Of a stretch of DNA of 32,390 nt, positions 25,178-32,390 are shown in pieces. A program made the position numbers and the translations under genes. This DNA is from an uncultured Saprospiraceae bacterium (GTDB lineage: Bacteria > Bacteroidota > Bacteroidia > Chitinophagales > Saprospiraceae), in contig CALLLR010000190.1 of NCBI GenBank assembly GCA_938008185.1, positions 1 through 32,390 on the forward strand. The letters are read 5' to 3'. The notes beneath the pieces are model-generated. The model saw nothing but the letters and a program-made list of their open reading frames with translations. It was not told the origin of the DNA and searched no databases. Position 1 is the stretch's first letter; the number at the start of each line of letters is the position of its first letter.

Positions 25178-26617
25178 TTGAAAAAAATAAAAGTCATTCA
25201 GCCAGATGCGTTTCAAGCGGAAAATCATTGGTATCCAAAGGCGCTGAACGCTACGATTCATCCGATGATTAACTTTTTCCTCAATTTGGAGCAAGAACGA
25301 ATCGTGACGCGGTATTGTCACCTTCATCCAACGGTAAACGGGGACAAATTAAGAGAGATTCTCAAATATAAGCCCAAGTATTTTTTGTGGGGTGGTGCTG
25401 ATTTGTTGAATGTTACTTCTTCGGGCGGCAAGCGGCAAATGGTGGTTATCGAAAATAACTCCTGCCCATCGGGGCAAAAATCCATGCCGCTTCTCGATGA
25501 TAACAAAGAACAGGGCAGCTACCGGTTGATGATTGAACGAACTTTTAAACCATACCTGAAAAATCTCAGGAAAAGTATTCAGGGAGGACTGGCCGTAATT
25601 TACGACAAAAACCCAATGGAGGTTTCTGGTTACGCCGAAGTGATCGCGGACGTGATGCAGGAACCGGTTTACTACATCAGTTTTCCCAAAGATGATCCAG
25701 AATCGAAGGTTCGATTTGAAAATGGTATTATGCAGATTCTGAACGAAGAAAACGAATGGATACCGATTCGGGCGGCTTTTCGATATTTGACCCAGAAACC
25801 CTGGAACCGTCTGCCTTTACATTCAAAAACCAGAATTCTAAACCCCATCATTGCTTGCCTGGCGGGTGGTAGAAATAAAATGGTAGCTGCCAAGGCCTAT
25901 GATATATTTAATGCCGAACTGGAAGGCTTTGGACTCAAAATTAATACGCCGGAAACCATTTGGGATGTCCGAAAAAATGAAATTCCAGTATGGGTGAAAA
26001 AAATGGGTGGACACGCCGTCATCAAAGTTCCCTACAGTAACGCAGGGCAGGGCGTTTATACCATTGTATCAGAGGAAGAGCTGGATAAATTTATGGAACT
26101 AGAATTTGACTACGATCTCTTTATCGTACAAAGTCTGATTGGAAATTCTAACTGGAGTAGCAACACCTCCAAAGGTAAACTCTATCACGTGGGGACGATT
26201 CCAAATCATAAAAATCACACTTTTGTAGCGGACGTACGAATGATGGTTAGTGCCACGGAGGATGGGATTAAACCTTTGTGTACCTACGCCCGGCGCGCCG
26301 AAAAGCCGCTGGTAGATCACCTCAAAGAAGGGGCAGAAAGCTGGTCTATGCTGGGGACTAATTTGTCCATAAAAAATGAAGATGGTTCCTGGAGTAGTGA
26401 TACCAATCGTTTGTTATTAATGGATCGCCGTGATTTTAATAAGCTGGGAATTGGTCTGGATGACTTGATTGAAGCCTACATTCAAACGGTCCTTTCGATG
26501 GTCGCCATCGACAACATGGCAAAAATGCTAATGAATAAACAAGGTAAATTTAAAATACGTCTATTTAAAAGTTTGAACAATGATCAGAGCTTGCTGGACG
26601 AAATAATGCTTGATTAA
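25178..26617 (+). CDS. Probable circularly permuted ATP-grasp protein, first gene of the ligase cluster
   Basis: The 479-residue soluble protein resembles the circularly permuted ATP-grasp family by pattern rather than by close similarity. IENNSCPSGQ (91-100) matches that family's N-terminal E-x-N...PSG motif. LNPIIACLAGGRNKMVAAKAY (221-241) lies where the family has its N-x-x-G...DDK motif. VIKVPYSNAGQGVY (281-294) looks like the ATP-binding Lys/Gly-rich segment (Lys283). FIVQSLIG (315-322), DVRMMV (352-357) and YARRA (370-374) follow in the expected order. Such enzymes activate a carboxylate with ATP and join it to an amine. The start is TTG (25178). The stop overlaps the next start by one base (TAATG), showing translational coupling to a second ATP-grasp enzyme. 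The substrate is unknown, and a non-catalytic role cannot be excluded. Confidence 0.65.
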   Translation: MKKIKVIQPDAFQAENHWYPKALNATIHPMINFFLNLEQERIVTRYCHLHPTVNGDKLREILKYKPKYFLWGGADLLNVTSSGGKRQMVVIENNSCPSGQKSMPLLDDNKEQGSYRLMIERTFKPYLKNLRKSIQGGLAVIYDKNPMEVSGYAEVIADVMQEPVYYISFPKDDPESKVRFENGIMQILNEENEWIPIRAAFRYLTQKPWNRLPLHSKTRILNPIIACLAGGRNKMVAAKAYDIFNAELEGFGLKINTPETIWDVRKNEIPVWVKKMGGHAVIKVPYSNAGQGVYTIVSEEELDKFMELEFDYDLFIVQSLIGNSNWSSNTSKGKLYHVGTIPNHKNHTFVADVRMMVSATEDGIKPLCTYARRAEKPLVDHLKEGAESWSMLGTNLSIKNEDGSWSSDTNRLLLMDRRDFNKLGIGLDDLIEAYIQTVLSMVAIDNMAKMLMNKQGKFKIRLFKSLNNDQSLLDEIMLD

Positions 26618-27615
26618 TGGAAAAATATAAAGTGCTGGTACTAACGGATCATACTGGTCACAGCAAAGAAAATTCGTTGTATGCGTTGGTTACTGAAATG
26701 AAGGTACATCCGAATACGGATCAAATTGATATTGCTACGCGGGGAAATTTGAGCAATAAGGATTTTTTTAATCAAGTAAAAAACGCAACGTTGTGGGTAA
26801 CGAAAGTCACGGAAGATTTTGCTTTTAGTGAAAATGGAAAACACCTCAACGCTGATTTGTTCGTAGCAGCATTAAATAGTTACGACTTGATATGGCTGCG
26901 AATGCCACCACCACTGAGCAAGTCTTTTTTGGATTTTTTAGAAACGGTTTTTGCCAAAAAAATGATCGTTAATGATCCAAAAGGAATTTACAAAACGGGT
27001 AGTAAAGAATTTCTTCTGAATTTCCCAACCTGCTGCCCACCGATGAAAGTTTGTCGTAGCAAAGCCGAGATCATCGCGTTTAAATCTCAATTCCCAATTG
27101 TTCTAAAACCCTTTCGGGAATACGGTGGAAAGGGGATTGTGAAAATAGCCGGAGACGAAGTTTCACTGGGAAAAGAAAAAATACCTTTTGCCCAATTTTT
27201 AAACGGTTTGACACCAGGTAAATTTGAATACCTGGGAGTGAAATTTTTGAAAAATGTCCAGCAAGGAGATAAGCGAATTATTGTCGTAAACGGAAAAATT
27301 CTGGGCGCTTCACTGCGCCTGCCGGCCAAGGATTCCTGGCTCTGTAACGTAGCGATGGGAGGCAAGTCCATCGTTTCGGAGGTCGATGAATCGGAGCGGA
27401 AAATTGTAGCAACCATTAACCCTGTTTTAGCAAAAATGGGGATTGCAATGTACGGAGTAGATACCCTGGTTGGAGATAATGGCCAACGAATTTTATCAGA
27501 AATAAACACCACAAGTATTGGTGGATTACCACAGGTAGCAGCGCAGCAAAATCTGCCTCTGGTCGCGGAGGCAATTGATTTAATCTGGCAGTTTTTTTTA
27601 CAAAAAAATAAATAA
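26617..27615 (+). CDS. GshB/RimK-type ATP-grasp ligase
   Basis: The 332-residue cytoplasmic enzyme has the glutathione-synthetase ATP-grasp layout. An N-terminal Rossmann-like part (1-115) is followed by IVNDPKGIYKTGSKEFL (117-133) and IVLKPFREYGGKG (161-173, ATP-contacting Lys164). GDKRIIVVNGKILG (217-230), NVAMGG (244-249) and YGVDTL (279-284) come next, and metal-binding Glu295 and Asn297 lie in SEINTTSIGG. The family forms an amide bond between a carboxylate and an amino group with ATP hydrolysis. gshA is not present here, and the neighbours do not fit glutathione synthesis, so a different peptide or amino-acid conjugate is likely. One-base TAATG overlaps tie it to the genes on both sides. 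Confidence 0.85.
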   Translation: MEKYKVLVLTDHTGHSKENSLYALVTEMKVHPNTDQIDIATRGNLSNKDFFNQVKNATLWVTKVTEDFAFSENGKHLNADLFVAALNSYDLIWLRMPPPLSKSFLDFLETVFAKKMIVNDPKGIYKTGSKEFLLNFPTCCPPMKVCRSKAEIIAFKSQFPIVLKPFREYGGKGIVKIAGDEVSLGKEKIPFAQFLNGLTPGKFEYLGVKFLKNVQQGDKRIIVVNGKILGASLRLPAKDSWLCNVAMGGKSIVSEVDESERKIVATINPVLAKMGIAMYGVDTLVGDNGQRILSEINTTSIGGLPQVAAQQNLPLVAEAIDLIWQFFLQKNK

Positions 27616-28598
27616 TGATGACTGAATCGGTAGATGATAAGGCAGCAGTAGTAGAAGTTCTGGATTTTTCGAAAGCTCCTAAAGGAGCGATTTCCAGATA
27701 CTGGCTGGAAGTTGTAAAAGATGGAATGGGGTTACCCGTATTAATTCCCGTGATTGTTGCCAGAGGAAAGGAAGATGGAAAAACGGTAGGGATTACGGCC
27801 GCTGTGCACGGAAATGAACTGAATGGGATTCCGGTTATCCAGCGCTTATTTAACGAATTGGATGTTGATAATCTGCGGGGAACCATCGTGGGAATTCCCG
27901 TGGTTAATGTTCCCTCTTATTTGCGAAAAAAGCGAAGATTTTTAGATGGGACCGATCTGAATCATATTATGCCCGGTAAAGAAAACGGAACCGTGAGCCA
28001 GGTGTACGCGTGGCGAGTAGTTGAAAAAGTGATCAAGCAATTTGATTATCTATTAGATTTGCACACGGCGAGTAATGGGCGCGTCAATTCTTACTATATC
28101 CGGGCCGACATGAGTGATGAGGTCGTACGCGAAATGTCTCTCCTCCAAAACGCACAGATTATTGTTCACAATCCGCCCAATGATGGTACGCTGAGAGGAA
28201 CTGCTGATGAGCTGGAAATTCCGGCCATAACGCTAGAAGTAGGGAATCCAAATTTATTTCAAAAAGGGATGATTCGGGATGGCTTGACGGGTATACACAA
28301 TTTGTTGGGGTATTTAAAAATGACGGACTCGGAGGTAGAAGCACATTCCAGTGAGACGGTTCTTTGTAAGAAATCTTACTGGATGTATACCGATACTGGG
28401 GGACTTTTGAGTGTCCTTCCCAATGTGACGGATTTGGTAAAAAAAGGAGAAGTAGTAGCCAGACTAAGTAATTTATTTGGAGATTTGATTAAGGAATATG
28501 TGGCGCCGGAAGACGGGATTGTAATCGGTAAAAGTGTGAGTCCCGTCAATCAGGCTGGAGGACGGATTTTGCATCTGGGGATTGTAAAGAAAAAATAA
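27615..28598 (+). CDS. Succinylglutamate desuccinylase/aspartoacylase-family zinc amidohydrolase
   Basis: The 327-residue M14-like metallo-hydrolase has zinc ligands His65 and Glu68 in AAVHGNELNG and His150 in LLDLHTAS, the DLNHIMPG motif (114-121) and the catalytic Glu208 in ITLEVGNPN. The C-terminal third is the beta domain common in AstE/AspA relatives, ending GGRILHLGIV. Members remove an acyl group from an amino-acid nitrogen. Placement directly behind two ATP-grasp ligases suggests that it trims or deprotects the ligated product, or hydrolyses it in a cycle. It starts inside the stop of the preceding gene (TAATG, with a second ATG directly after). The specific substrate is not known. 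Confidence 0.87.
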   Translation: MMTESVDDKAAVVEVLDFSKAPKGAISRYWLEVVKDGMGLPVLIPVIVARGKEDGKTVGITAAVHGNELNGIPVIQRLFNELDVDNLRGTIVGIPVVNVPSYLRKKRRFLDGTDLNHIMPGKENGTVSQVYAWRVVEKVIKQFDYLLDLHTASNGRVNSYYIRADMSDEVVREMSLLQNAQIIVHNPPNDGTLRGTADELEIPAITLEVGNPNLFQKGMIRDGLTGIHNLLGYLKMTDSEVEAHSSETVLCKKSYWMYTDTGGLLSVLPNVTDLVKKGEVVARLSNLFGDLIKEYVAPEDGIVIGKSVSPVNQAGGRILHLGIVKKK

Positions 28599-28608
28599 AA
28601 TTAGCAGA

Positions 28609-28737
28609 AATAAACTTTATTACGAATACGATAAAGGACGCAGAAACGGCTTCCATATGATGCACCGAAAAACTTCCCAGTCCATCATCAAGCACTTAAA
28701 AGTGTTGCAAAAGCGGAAGATTATTCCAAAATATTAG
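28609..28737 (+). pseudogene. Possible short gene remnant in the spacer
   Basis: A 42-codon open stretch ends in TAG and reads like a protein tail (YYEYDKGRRNGFHMMHRK, then KHLKVLQKRK). The only ATGs (28657, 28660) leave about 26 residues. It fills the 203-bp gap between the amidohydrolase and the nitrilase genes. No family was recognised; it may be a fragment of a degraded gene or chance. Confidence 0.2.
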
Positions 28738-28801
28738 ATCACTTTTTTGCTCTATCCATTTAAATTATTCCTATTTTACCTTCTAACTTTCTTCTCCCTT
28801 T

Positions 28802-30037
28802 ATGAAAATCTGCCTCGCCCAAACCAAGTCCTCCAACGGCGAGCTGCACCAAAATCTACAAGAACACCTGCAGACCATCCAACGGGTCGTGGAGTGGGGT
28901 AGTGATTTGGTGGTCTTCCCCGAATTGTCGCTGACGGGCTATGAGCCGGCGTGGGCGGAGAAACTTGCGCGTGAACCAGGCGATCAGATTTTTGAGCCCT
29001 TACAAAAAATAGCCGATCGGGAACATATATCCATCGCTGTAGGAATGCCTTTGAGAACACGGAAGGGCATTGCAATCGGGATGCTCATTTTTTGTCCGGA
29101 TGCCGAGCGGCTGGTTTACGCAAAACAAATTCTACACGAAGACGAGCTACCATATTTTGTGGCTGGAGAAAATCAGGTGCTTTTAAATATTAAAGAATAT
29201 AAAATTGCATTCGGGATTTGTTACGAAGCCTTGCAACGGAAGCATTTCCTAAGGGCCTGCGAAGCCGGAGCGACCGTCTATCTGGCCAGCGTTGCGAAGC
29301 CGGAGCGCGGGATGACCAAAGCAAATACTCATTTCGCGAAGATATCTGCTGAATTTTCAATACCGATCTTAATGGTCAATGCCGTTGGTTTCTGCGATGA
29401 TTTTATGGCGATTGGACAATCTGCTTTTTGGGATGAGAACGGACGGCAAATTAATCAACTTGACGACCGTCCTGGTGTTTTACTAATTGATCTGACCACT
29501 AAAGTTACCGAAAAGCATTATTTTGAAATGGTTTTTCCAAGCATTCATCCCGCAGAACAGAAAGATTTAGCTGCGTTGGTCTCCCTTTTTAGTGATGCAA
29601 AACGAGCGCTGGATGATCAAAATATTTTTCAATGGACGGATCATTATCCCTCAAAAGCGATCATCGAAAAAGATTTGAATGCGGGAACGCTTTTTATTTT
29701 AAAAAAAGACCAGGGGATCATTGGCGCAATCACTTTGAACGAACACCAGGATCCCGAGTACCAATCAGTTGACTGGAAACCGGGGGCTGCCAGAGTGCTG
29801 GTGGTTCACCGACTCGTCGTCGATCCTGGGTATCAGCGACGGGGATATGCTAAACAGCTTATGGATTTTGCCGAAGCCTACGCCGCGGCCAACCACTATG
29901 ATTCTATTCGGCTGGATACTTATACAAAGAATAAAGTCTCCGTTGAGTTTTATAAAAAACGAAAATATATAGTCCGGGGAAAAGTCTTTTTTGCGGGCAG
30001 ACTGGATCCTTTTTATTGTTTAGAAAAAGAAATTTAA
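28802..30037 (+). CDS. Carbon-nitrogen hydrolase (nitrilase superfamily) fused to a GNAT acetyltransferase
   Basis: A 411-residue two-domain enzyme. Residues 1-260 are a nitrilase-superfamily amidase with the Glu-Lys-Cys triad: Glu41 in VVFPELSLTGYE, Lys108 in YAKQILHEDE and Cys140 in FGICYEAL. Residues 265-411 are a complete GNAT domain with the acetyl-CoA loop VVDPGYQRRGYAKQLM (339-354), the IRLDTYTKN strand and a C-terminal FYCLEKE. The fusion could hydrolyse or transfer an amide and acylate an amine of the same molecule. It lies 203 bp behind the amidohydrolase on the same strand, so it may be a separate transcript of the same pathway. The ATG start gives an intact first strand (MKICLAQ). 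Both active sites look functional. Confidence 0.87.
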   Translation: MKICLAQTKSSNGELHQNLQEHLQTIQRVVEWGSDLVVFPELSLTGYEPAWAEKLAREPGDQIFEPLQKIADREHISIAVGMPLRTRKGIAIGMLIFCPDAERLVYAKQILHEDELPYFVAGENQVLLNIKEYKIAFGICYEALQRKHFLRACEAGATVYLASVAKPERGMTKANTHFAKISAEFSIPILMVNAVGFCDDFMAIGQSAFWDENGRQINQLDDRPGVLLIDLTTKVTEKHYFEMVFPSIHPAEQKDLAALVSLFSDAKRALDDQNIFQWTDHYPSKAIIEKDLNAGTLFILKKDQGIIGAITLNEHQDPEYQSVDWKPGAARVLVVHRLVVDPGYQRRGYAKQLMDFAEAYAAANHYDSIRLDTYTKNKVSVEFYKKRKYIVRGKVFFAGRLDPFYCLEKEI

Positions 30038-30114
30038 AAATAACGTGTAGTTTTACGTTCAACGAATCAGGATGCTATCTTACTTTTGGGCCATCCATAT
30101 TATTCTCTAATCTA

Positions 30115-31293
30115 ATGCTTCGGATGACTCCGCTCAATCCAATTTTTGCTTTGCTTGTTTTTGGGATCGGATTTCTGACGACCTGCCTGATTGGTCAGCG
30201 GAAGCAGGCGGTAAAATCTGTGGCCAATCGTTATGATACTTTGGATGGATTGCGGGGATTTTTGGCTATTTCCGTTTTTATTCATCATACGACTGTTTGG
30301 TATGGATATTTACAAACAGGGACTTGGTCGGAACCCGGTTCCAATTTATATAATCAGCTGGGGCAGTCAAGTGTGGCGCTATTTTTTATGATTTCCAGTT
30401 TTTTATTTATTGGTAAATTGTTGAATTTTAGTGGAGAAGAATACGACTGGCGAGGATTCTTTACAGGGAGATTTTTCCGGATTGTTCCATTATATTTATT
30501 AAGTTTCAGCCTGGTCGTTTTGACCGTCGGGATTTTAAGCGAATGGACTTTACAGGTTTCTATTTTTGATTTTTTAAAGAACTTGATCCGTTGGGCTGGA
30601 CTAGGAATTTTGGGGCAGCCGGATTTGAACGGCGTTGATTATACGACGACAATTAATTCCTTTGTGAACTGGTCTTTACTCTATGAATGGCTGCTTTATT
30701 TTTCGTTGCCACTGATCGCTATTTTTATTTTAAAAACCAAACCAAGGATTTATTATATACTATTGGGAATCCTATTTATTGCTTTTGCGATGCGGTACCG
30801 CGATTTAAAACTGGAACATCTCTCTTCCTTATTGGGGGGCGCAGTTGTGGCAGTTATTGATAAATTTCAAAATTTTAAAATAAATTTTAATCATATTGTT
30901 TTTACCCTGATTACAATTGTCGTACTGGTGCTGGTGGTTCAATTCAGAGACTCTGGAAACTGGATTTGTAAGTCTTTTTTAGTCCTGGCTTTTATGTTTA
31001 TTGCTTTAGGAAATGATCTTTTTGGATTGCTAAAAAATAAGACCCTGAAATTGATGGGAGACATCAGCTACAGCACTTATTTGTTACACGGAATACTGAT
31101 TTTTATCGTTGTTCATTTTGGATTGGGAGTAGCGGAAACCCGGTTGTTGTCCGGGTCTTCATACTGTTGGGTAATGGTGGCCCTGACGCCGATTTTGATG
31201 GGCGTGAGTTTTATGACTTATGCTTTTATTGAAAAACCATTTATAAAATATTCAAAAAGTATTCGGAAAAAAGGAGTGATCGTTAATAAATGA
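30115..31293 (+). CDS. Integral membrane acyltransferase (acyltransferase 3 / OafA type)
   Basis: The 392-residue polytopic inner-membrane protein has about ten hydrophobic helices. The family's conserved Arg and His occur in YDTLDGLRGFLAISVFIHH near the N-terminus, with FRIVPLYLLS, STYLLHG and EKPF further on. The family transfers acetyl or longer acyl groups to sugars, lipids or peptides at the membrane. The track ORF starts at 30016 inside the nitrilase-GNAT gene. The ATG at 30115 is preferred because it places the first membrane helix at the N-terminus and avoids the overlap; 30124 is also possible. With 77 bp to the upstream gene it is probably in the same transcript and could acylate or export-modify the cluster's product, which is inference. 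Confidence 0.82.
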   Translation: MLRMTPLNPIFALLVFGIGFLTTCLIGQRKQAVKSVANRYDTLDGLRGFLAISVFIHHTTVWYGYLQTGTWSEPGSNLYNQLGQSSVALFFMISSFLFIGKLLNFSGEEYDWRGFFTGRFFRIVPLYLLSFSLVVLTVGILSEWTLQVSIFDFLKNLIRWAGLGILGQPDLNGVDYTTTINSFVNWSLLYEWLLYFSLPLIAIFILKTKPRIYYILLGILFIAFAMRYRDLKLEHLSSLLGGAVVAVIDKFQNFKINFNHIVFTLITIVVLVLVVQFRDSGNWICKSFLVLAFMFIALGNDLFGLLKNKTLKLMGDISYSTYLLHGILIFIVVHFGLGVAETRLLSGSSYCWVMVALTPILMGVSFMTYAFIEKPFIKYSKSIRKKGVIVNK

Positions 31294-31404
31294 TACGAAC
31301 GCAGCTTGAAGGGAAAAGGAGGGTGTTTTGATAAATATTGCTGTGTACATTGACCTTGTTTCTTAGTAAAATTGTTCTTCATTATTATTTCTCTAATTTA
31401 CTCA

Positions 31405-31875
31405 TTATTCAATCACCACCAACGTCGCCCGCCGTACCATATCCAGTGTCACTCCGTAAAGCAAGTGACCCGCAAATTCATTCCATGCATAATCCATCCG
31501 AACATTAACGGGATAAGGCTCCAGCCCCATCATGGGAATGGTACTACCGTGAGTCAAGGCATAAAAACCCAGACTGAAGGGCAATCCAAGCCCACTTGCA
31601 ATGACCGGCGAATTAGCAGCCAACGCTGCGTAAATGGCTCCGGTAGAAGTGCCAAAAGCCCAGTGGATAGTATCCCCGACCATTGGTTTATTTTCTTCCT
31701 TTAGCGGAACATCCACCAACGACGCTTTAATTTTACTGGCCAATAGCACTGGAGGCGTTTCTGTAGATTCACTACGAACGGGATGCTTACTTTCCCACCA
31801 GGTCTTCACCGCCGTTGCCGCAATGCCACCAACAATTCCCGCCGCAATTCCTTTTAAAATCTTGTTATTATCCAT
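31405..31875 (-). CDS. YagU/DUF1440-like inner-membrane protein
   Basis: The 156-residue protein has an N-terminal glycine-rich membrane helix (ILKGIAAGIVGGIAATAV), a cytoplasmic or periplasmic loop, and two or three further hydrophobic stretches (IHWAFGTSTGAIYAALA, GLGLPFSLGFYAL, FAGHLLYGVTLDMV). The HWAFGTSTGAIYA segment resembles the DUF1440 family, whose E. coli member YagU is linked to acid resistance. The start is ATG 31875 instead of the TTG at 31887 in the track. It converges with the acyltransferase gene; no terminator is obvious between them. Confidence 0.55.
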   Translation of the reverse strand: MDNNKILKGIAAGIVGGIAATAVKTWWESKHPVRSESTETPPVLLASKIKASLVDVPLKEENKPMVGDTIHWAFGTSTGAIYAALAANSPVIASGLGLPFSLGFYALTHGSTIPMMGLEPYPVNVRMDYAWNEFAGHLLYGVTLDMVRRATLVVIE

Positions 31876-31906
31876 ATGCTCAGTCAATTTATGCCCGAGG
31901 CATTAA

Positions 31907-32359
31907 TTATTTAATTCCAAAAATCAACGCACTATATGCCCCGATTGTTACGCTGCCTTTGTAGGGAAGGTTATCATATTCTTCTTGTGAAACCTCCATA
32001 TCTAAAACCGGAAGATCGTCAAATTTTTCACTATAACCCTTCCAGTCACTATTAAATCTTAAAGACCAGTTTGATTTTATCGGAACACCAAAATCGTACG
32101 ATGCAAATTTCTGGTTAGAAAAATTATAAATAATAAGCACTCCGTCTTCGGCAGGGTTTTCGAAAAAACGGAGAATAACGAGTATTTTCGTTTTATGGTT
32201 AAGGTGTAGAATTTGGGTTTTCTCAGTAAGCTGACAATCGGCTTTTAGTAGGCTTTCGATTGGCTCTCTTTTAACGTGATAGAACTTTACCGCTGATTGC
32301 CAAAAGTCACTTGTTTGAATCTTGATAACTTTTTCAATAATAGTTACAAATTTTATCAA
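31907..32359 (-). pseudogene. Alpha-amylase C-terminal beta-domain-like fragment with an embedded repeat
   Basis: The 150-residue ORF starts at a TTG just after an in-frame stop (32372-32374), close to the window edge. Residues about 45-150 (LVILRFFENP, VLIIYNFSNQKFASYDFGVP, LRFNSDWKGYS, GSVTIGAYSALIFGI) resemble the all-beta C-terminal domain of GH13 alpha-amylases or glucan-branching enzymes. No catalytic barrel is present in the visible sequence, so it is probably the detached tail of a broken or frameshifted gene, although a stand-alone protein cannot be excluded. Residues about 30-46 (KREPIESLLKADCQLTEK) are encoded by a relative of repeat blocks R1 and R2, suggesting an in-frame repeat insertion. 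Confidence 0.5.
32230..32272 (-). repeat. Short AAAGCCAAAC-family repeat inside a coding frame (R3)
   Basis: Read on the minus strand this reads AAAAGAGAGCCAATCGAAAGCC, then AAAGCCGATTGTCAGC. GCCAATCGAAAGCC (32251-32264 inverse) is identical to 3104-3117 in block R1, and ATTGTCAGC also matches R1 near 3169. It is translated as EPIESL...ADCQL, the same frame in which R1 reads KPIESQ...AYCQP. Confidence 0.55.
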
Positions 32360-32390
32360 TATTAGAATATGTCAGAAGAGCACCAATCGG

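Overview
The window looks like a chromosomal segment of a Bacteroidota bacterium, most likely from the Saprospiria/Lewinella side of the phylum. This rests on four large proteins with C-terminal type IX secretion (T9SS) sorting domains, SprB-type repeats, a CGDDDD lipoprotein signal, a TTG-N19-TAnnTTTG promoter, and AT-rich spacers with little sign of Shine-Dalgarno sequences. No rRNA, tRNA, CRISPR array, integrase or intact transposase was recognised. All family assignments come from motif reading, without database searches.

Left part (1-7439): about 1.3 kb of noncoding DNA carries a GC-rich cluster of perfect stem-loops and a duplicated hairpin unit. It is followed by a fused two-ATPase peptide-type ABC protein, an RluA-family pseudouridine synthase whose S4 domain lies upstream of the ORF-track start and has no normal start codon, a membrane class III adenylate cyclase (minus), and a HEAT-like protein of unknown role. 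Two related AAAGCCAAAC-type repeat blocks sit directly behind gene ends at 3062-3185 and 7215-7439. A third, short copy appears to be translated inside the last gene of the window.

Middle part (7440-24550): four giant secreted T9SS proteins are present (960, 924, 1506 and 1298 aa with corrected starts). They have beta-propeller, Ig/PKD-like, SprB, beta-helix, DUF11, dockerin-like and cohesin-like modules. One contains a 351-bp tandem repeat. Between them lie xseB, a HAD phosphatase, a small membrane protein and a surface-type lipoprotein. Three strong hairpin terminators and a MITE-like element with terminal inverted repeats occupy the spacers. A motif close to TTTAAACAACTTC recurs about nine times, each time between genes.

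Right part (25178-31293): a plus-strand cluster encodes a probable circularly permuted ATP-grasp protein, a GshB/RimK-type ATP-grasp ligase, an aspartoacylase/AstE-type zinc amidohydrolase, a nitrilase-GNAT fusion and an integral membrane acyltransferase. The first three genes overlap by one base (TAATG), so they are almost certainly co-translated. Together they look like a small-molecule or peptide amide-bond ligation and trimming pathway whose product is unknown. This is the best candidate for an undescribed system. The window ends with a YagU/DUF1440-like membrane protein and a fragment resembling an alpha-amylase C-terminal beta domain, both on the minus strand.
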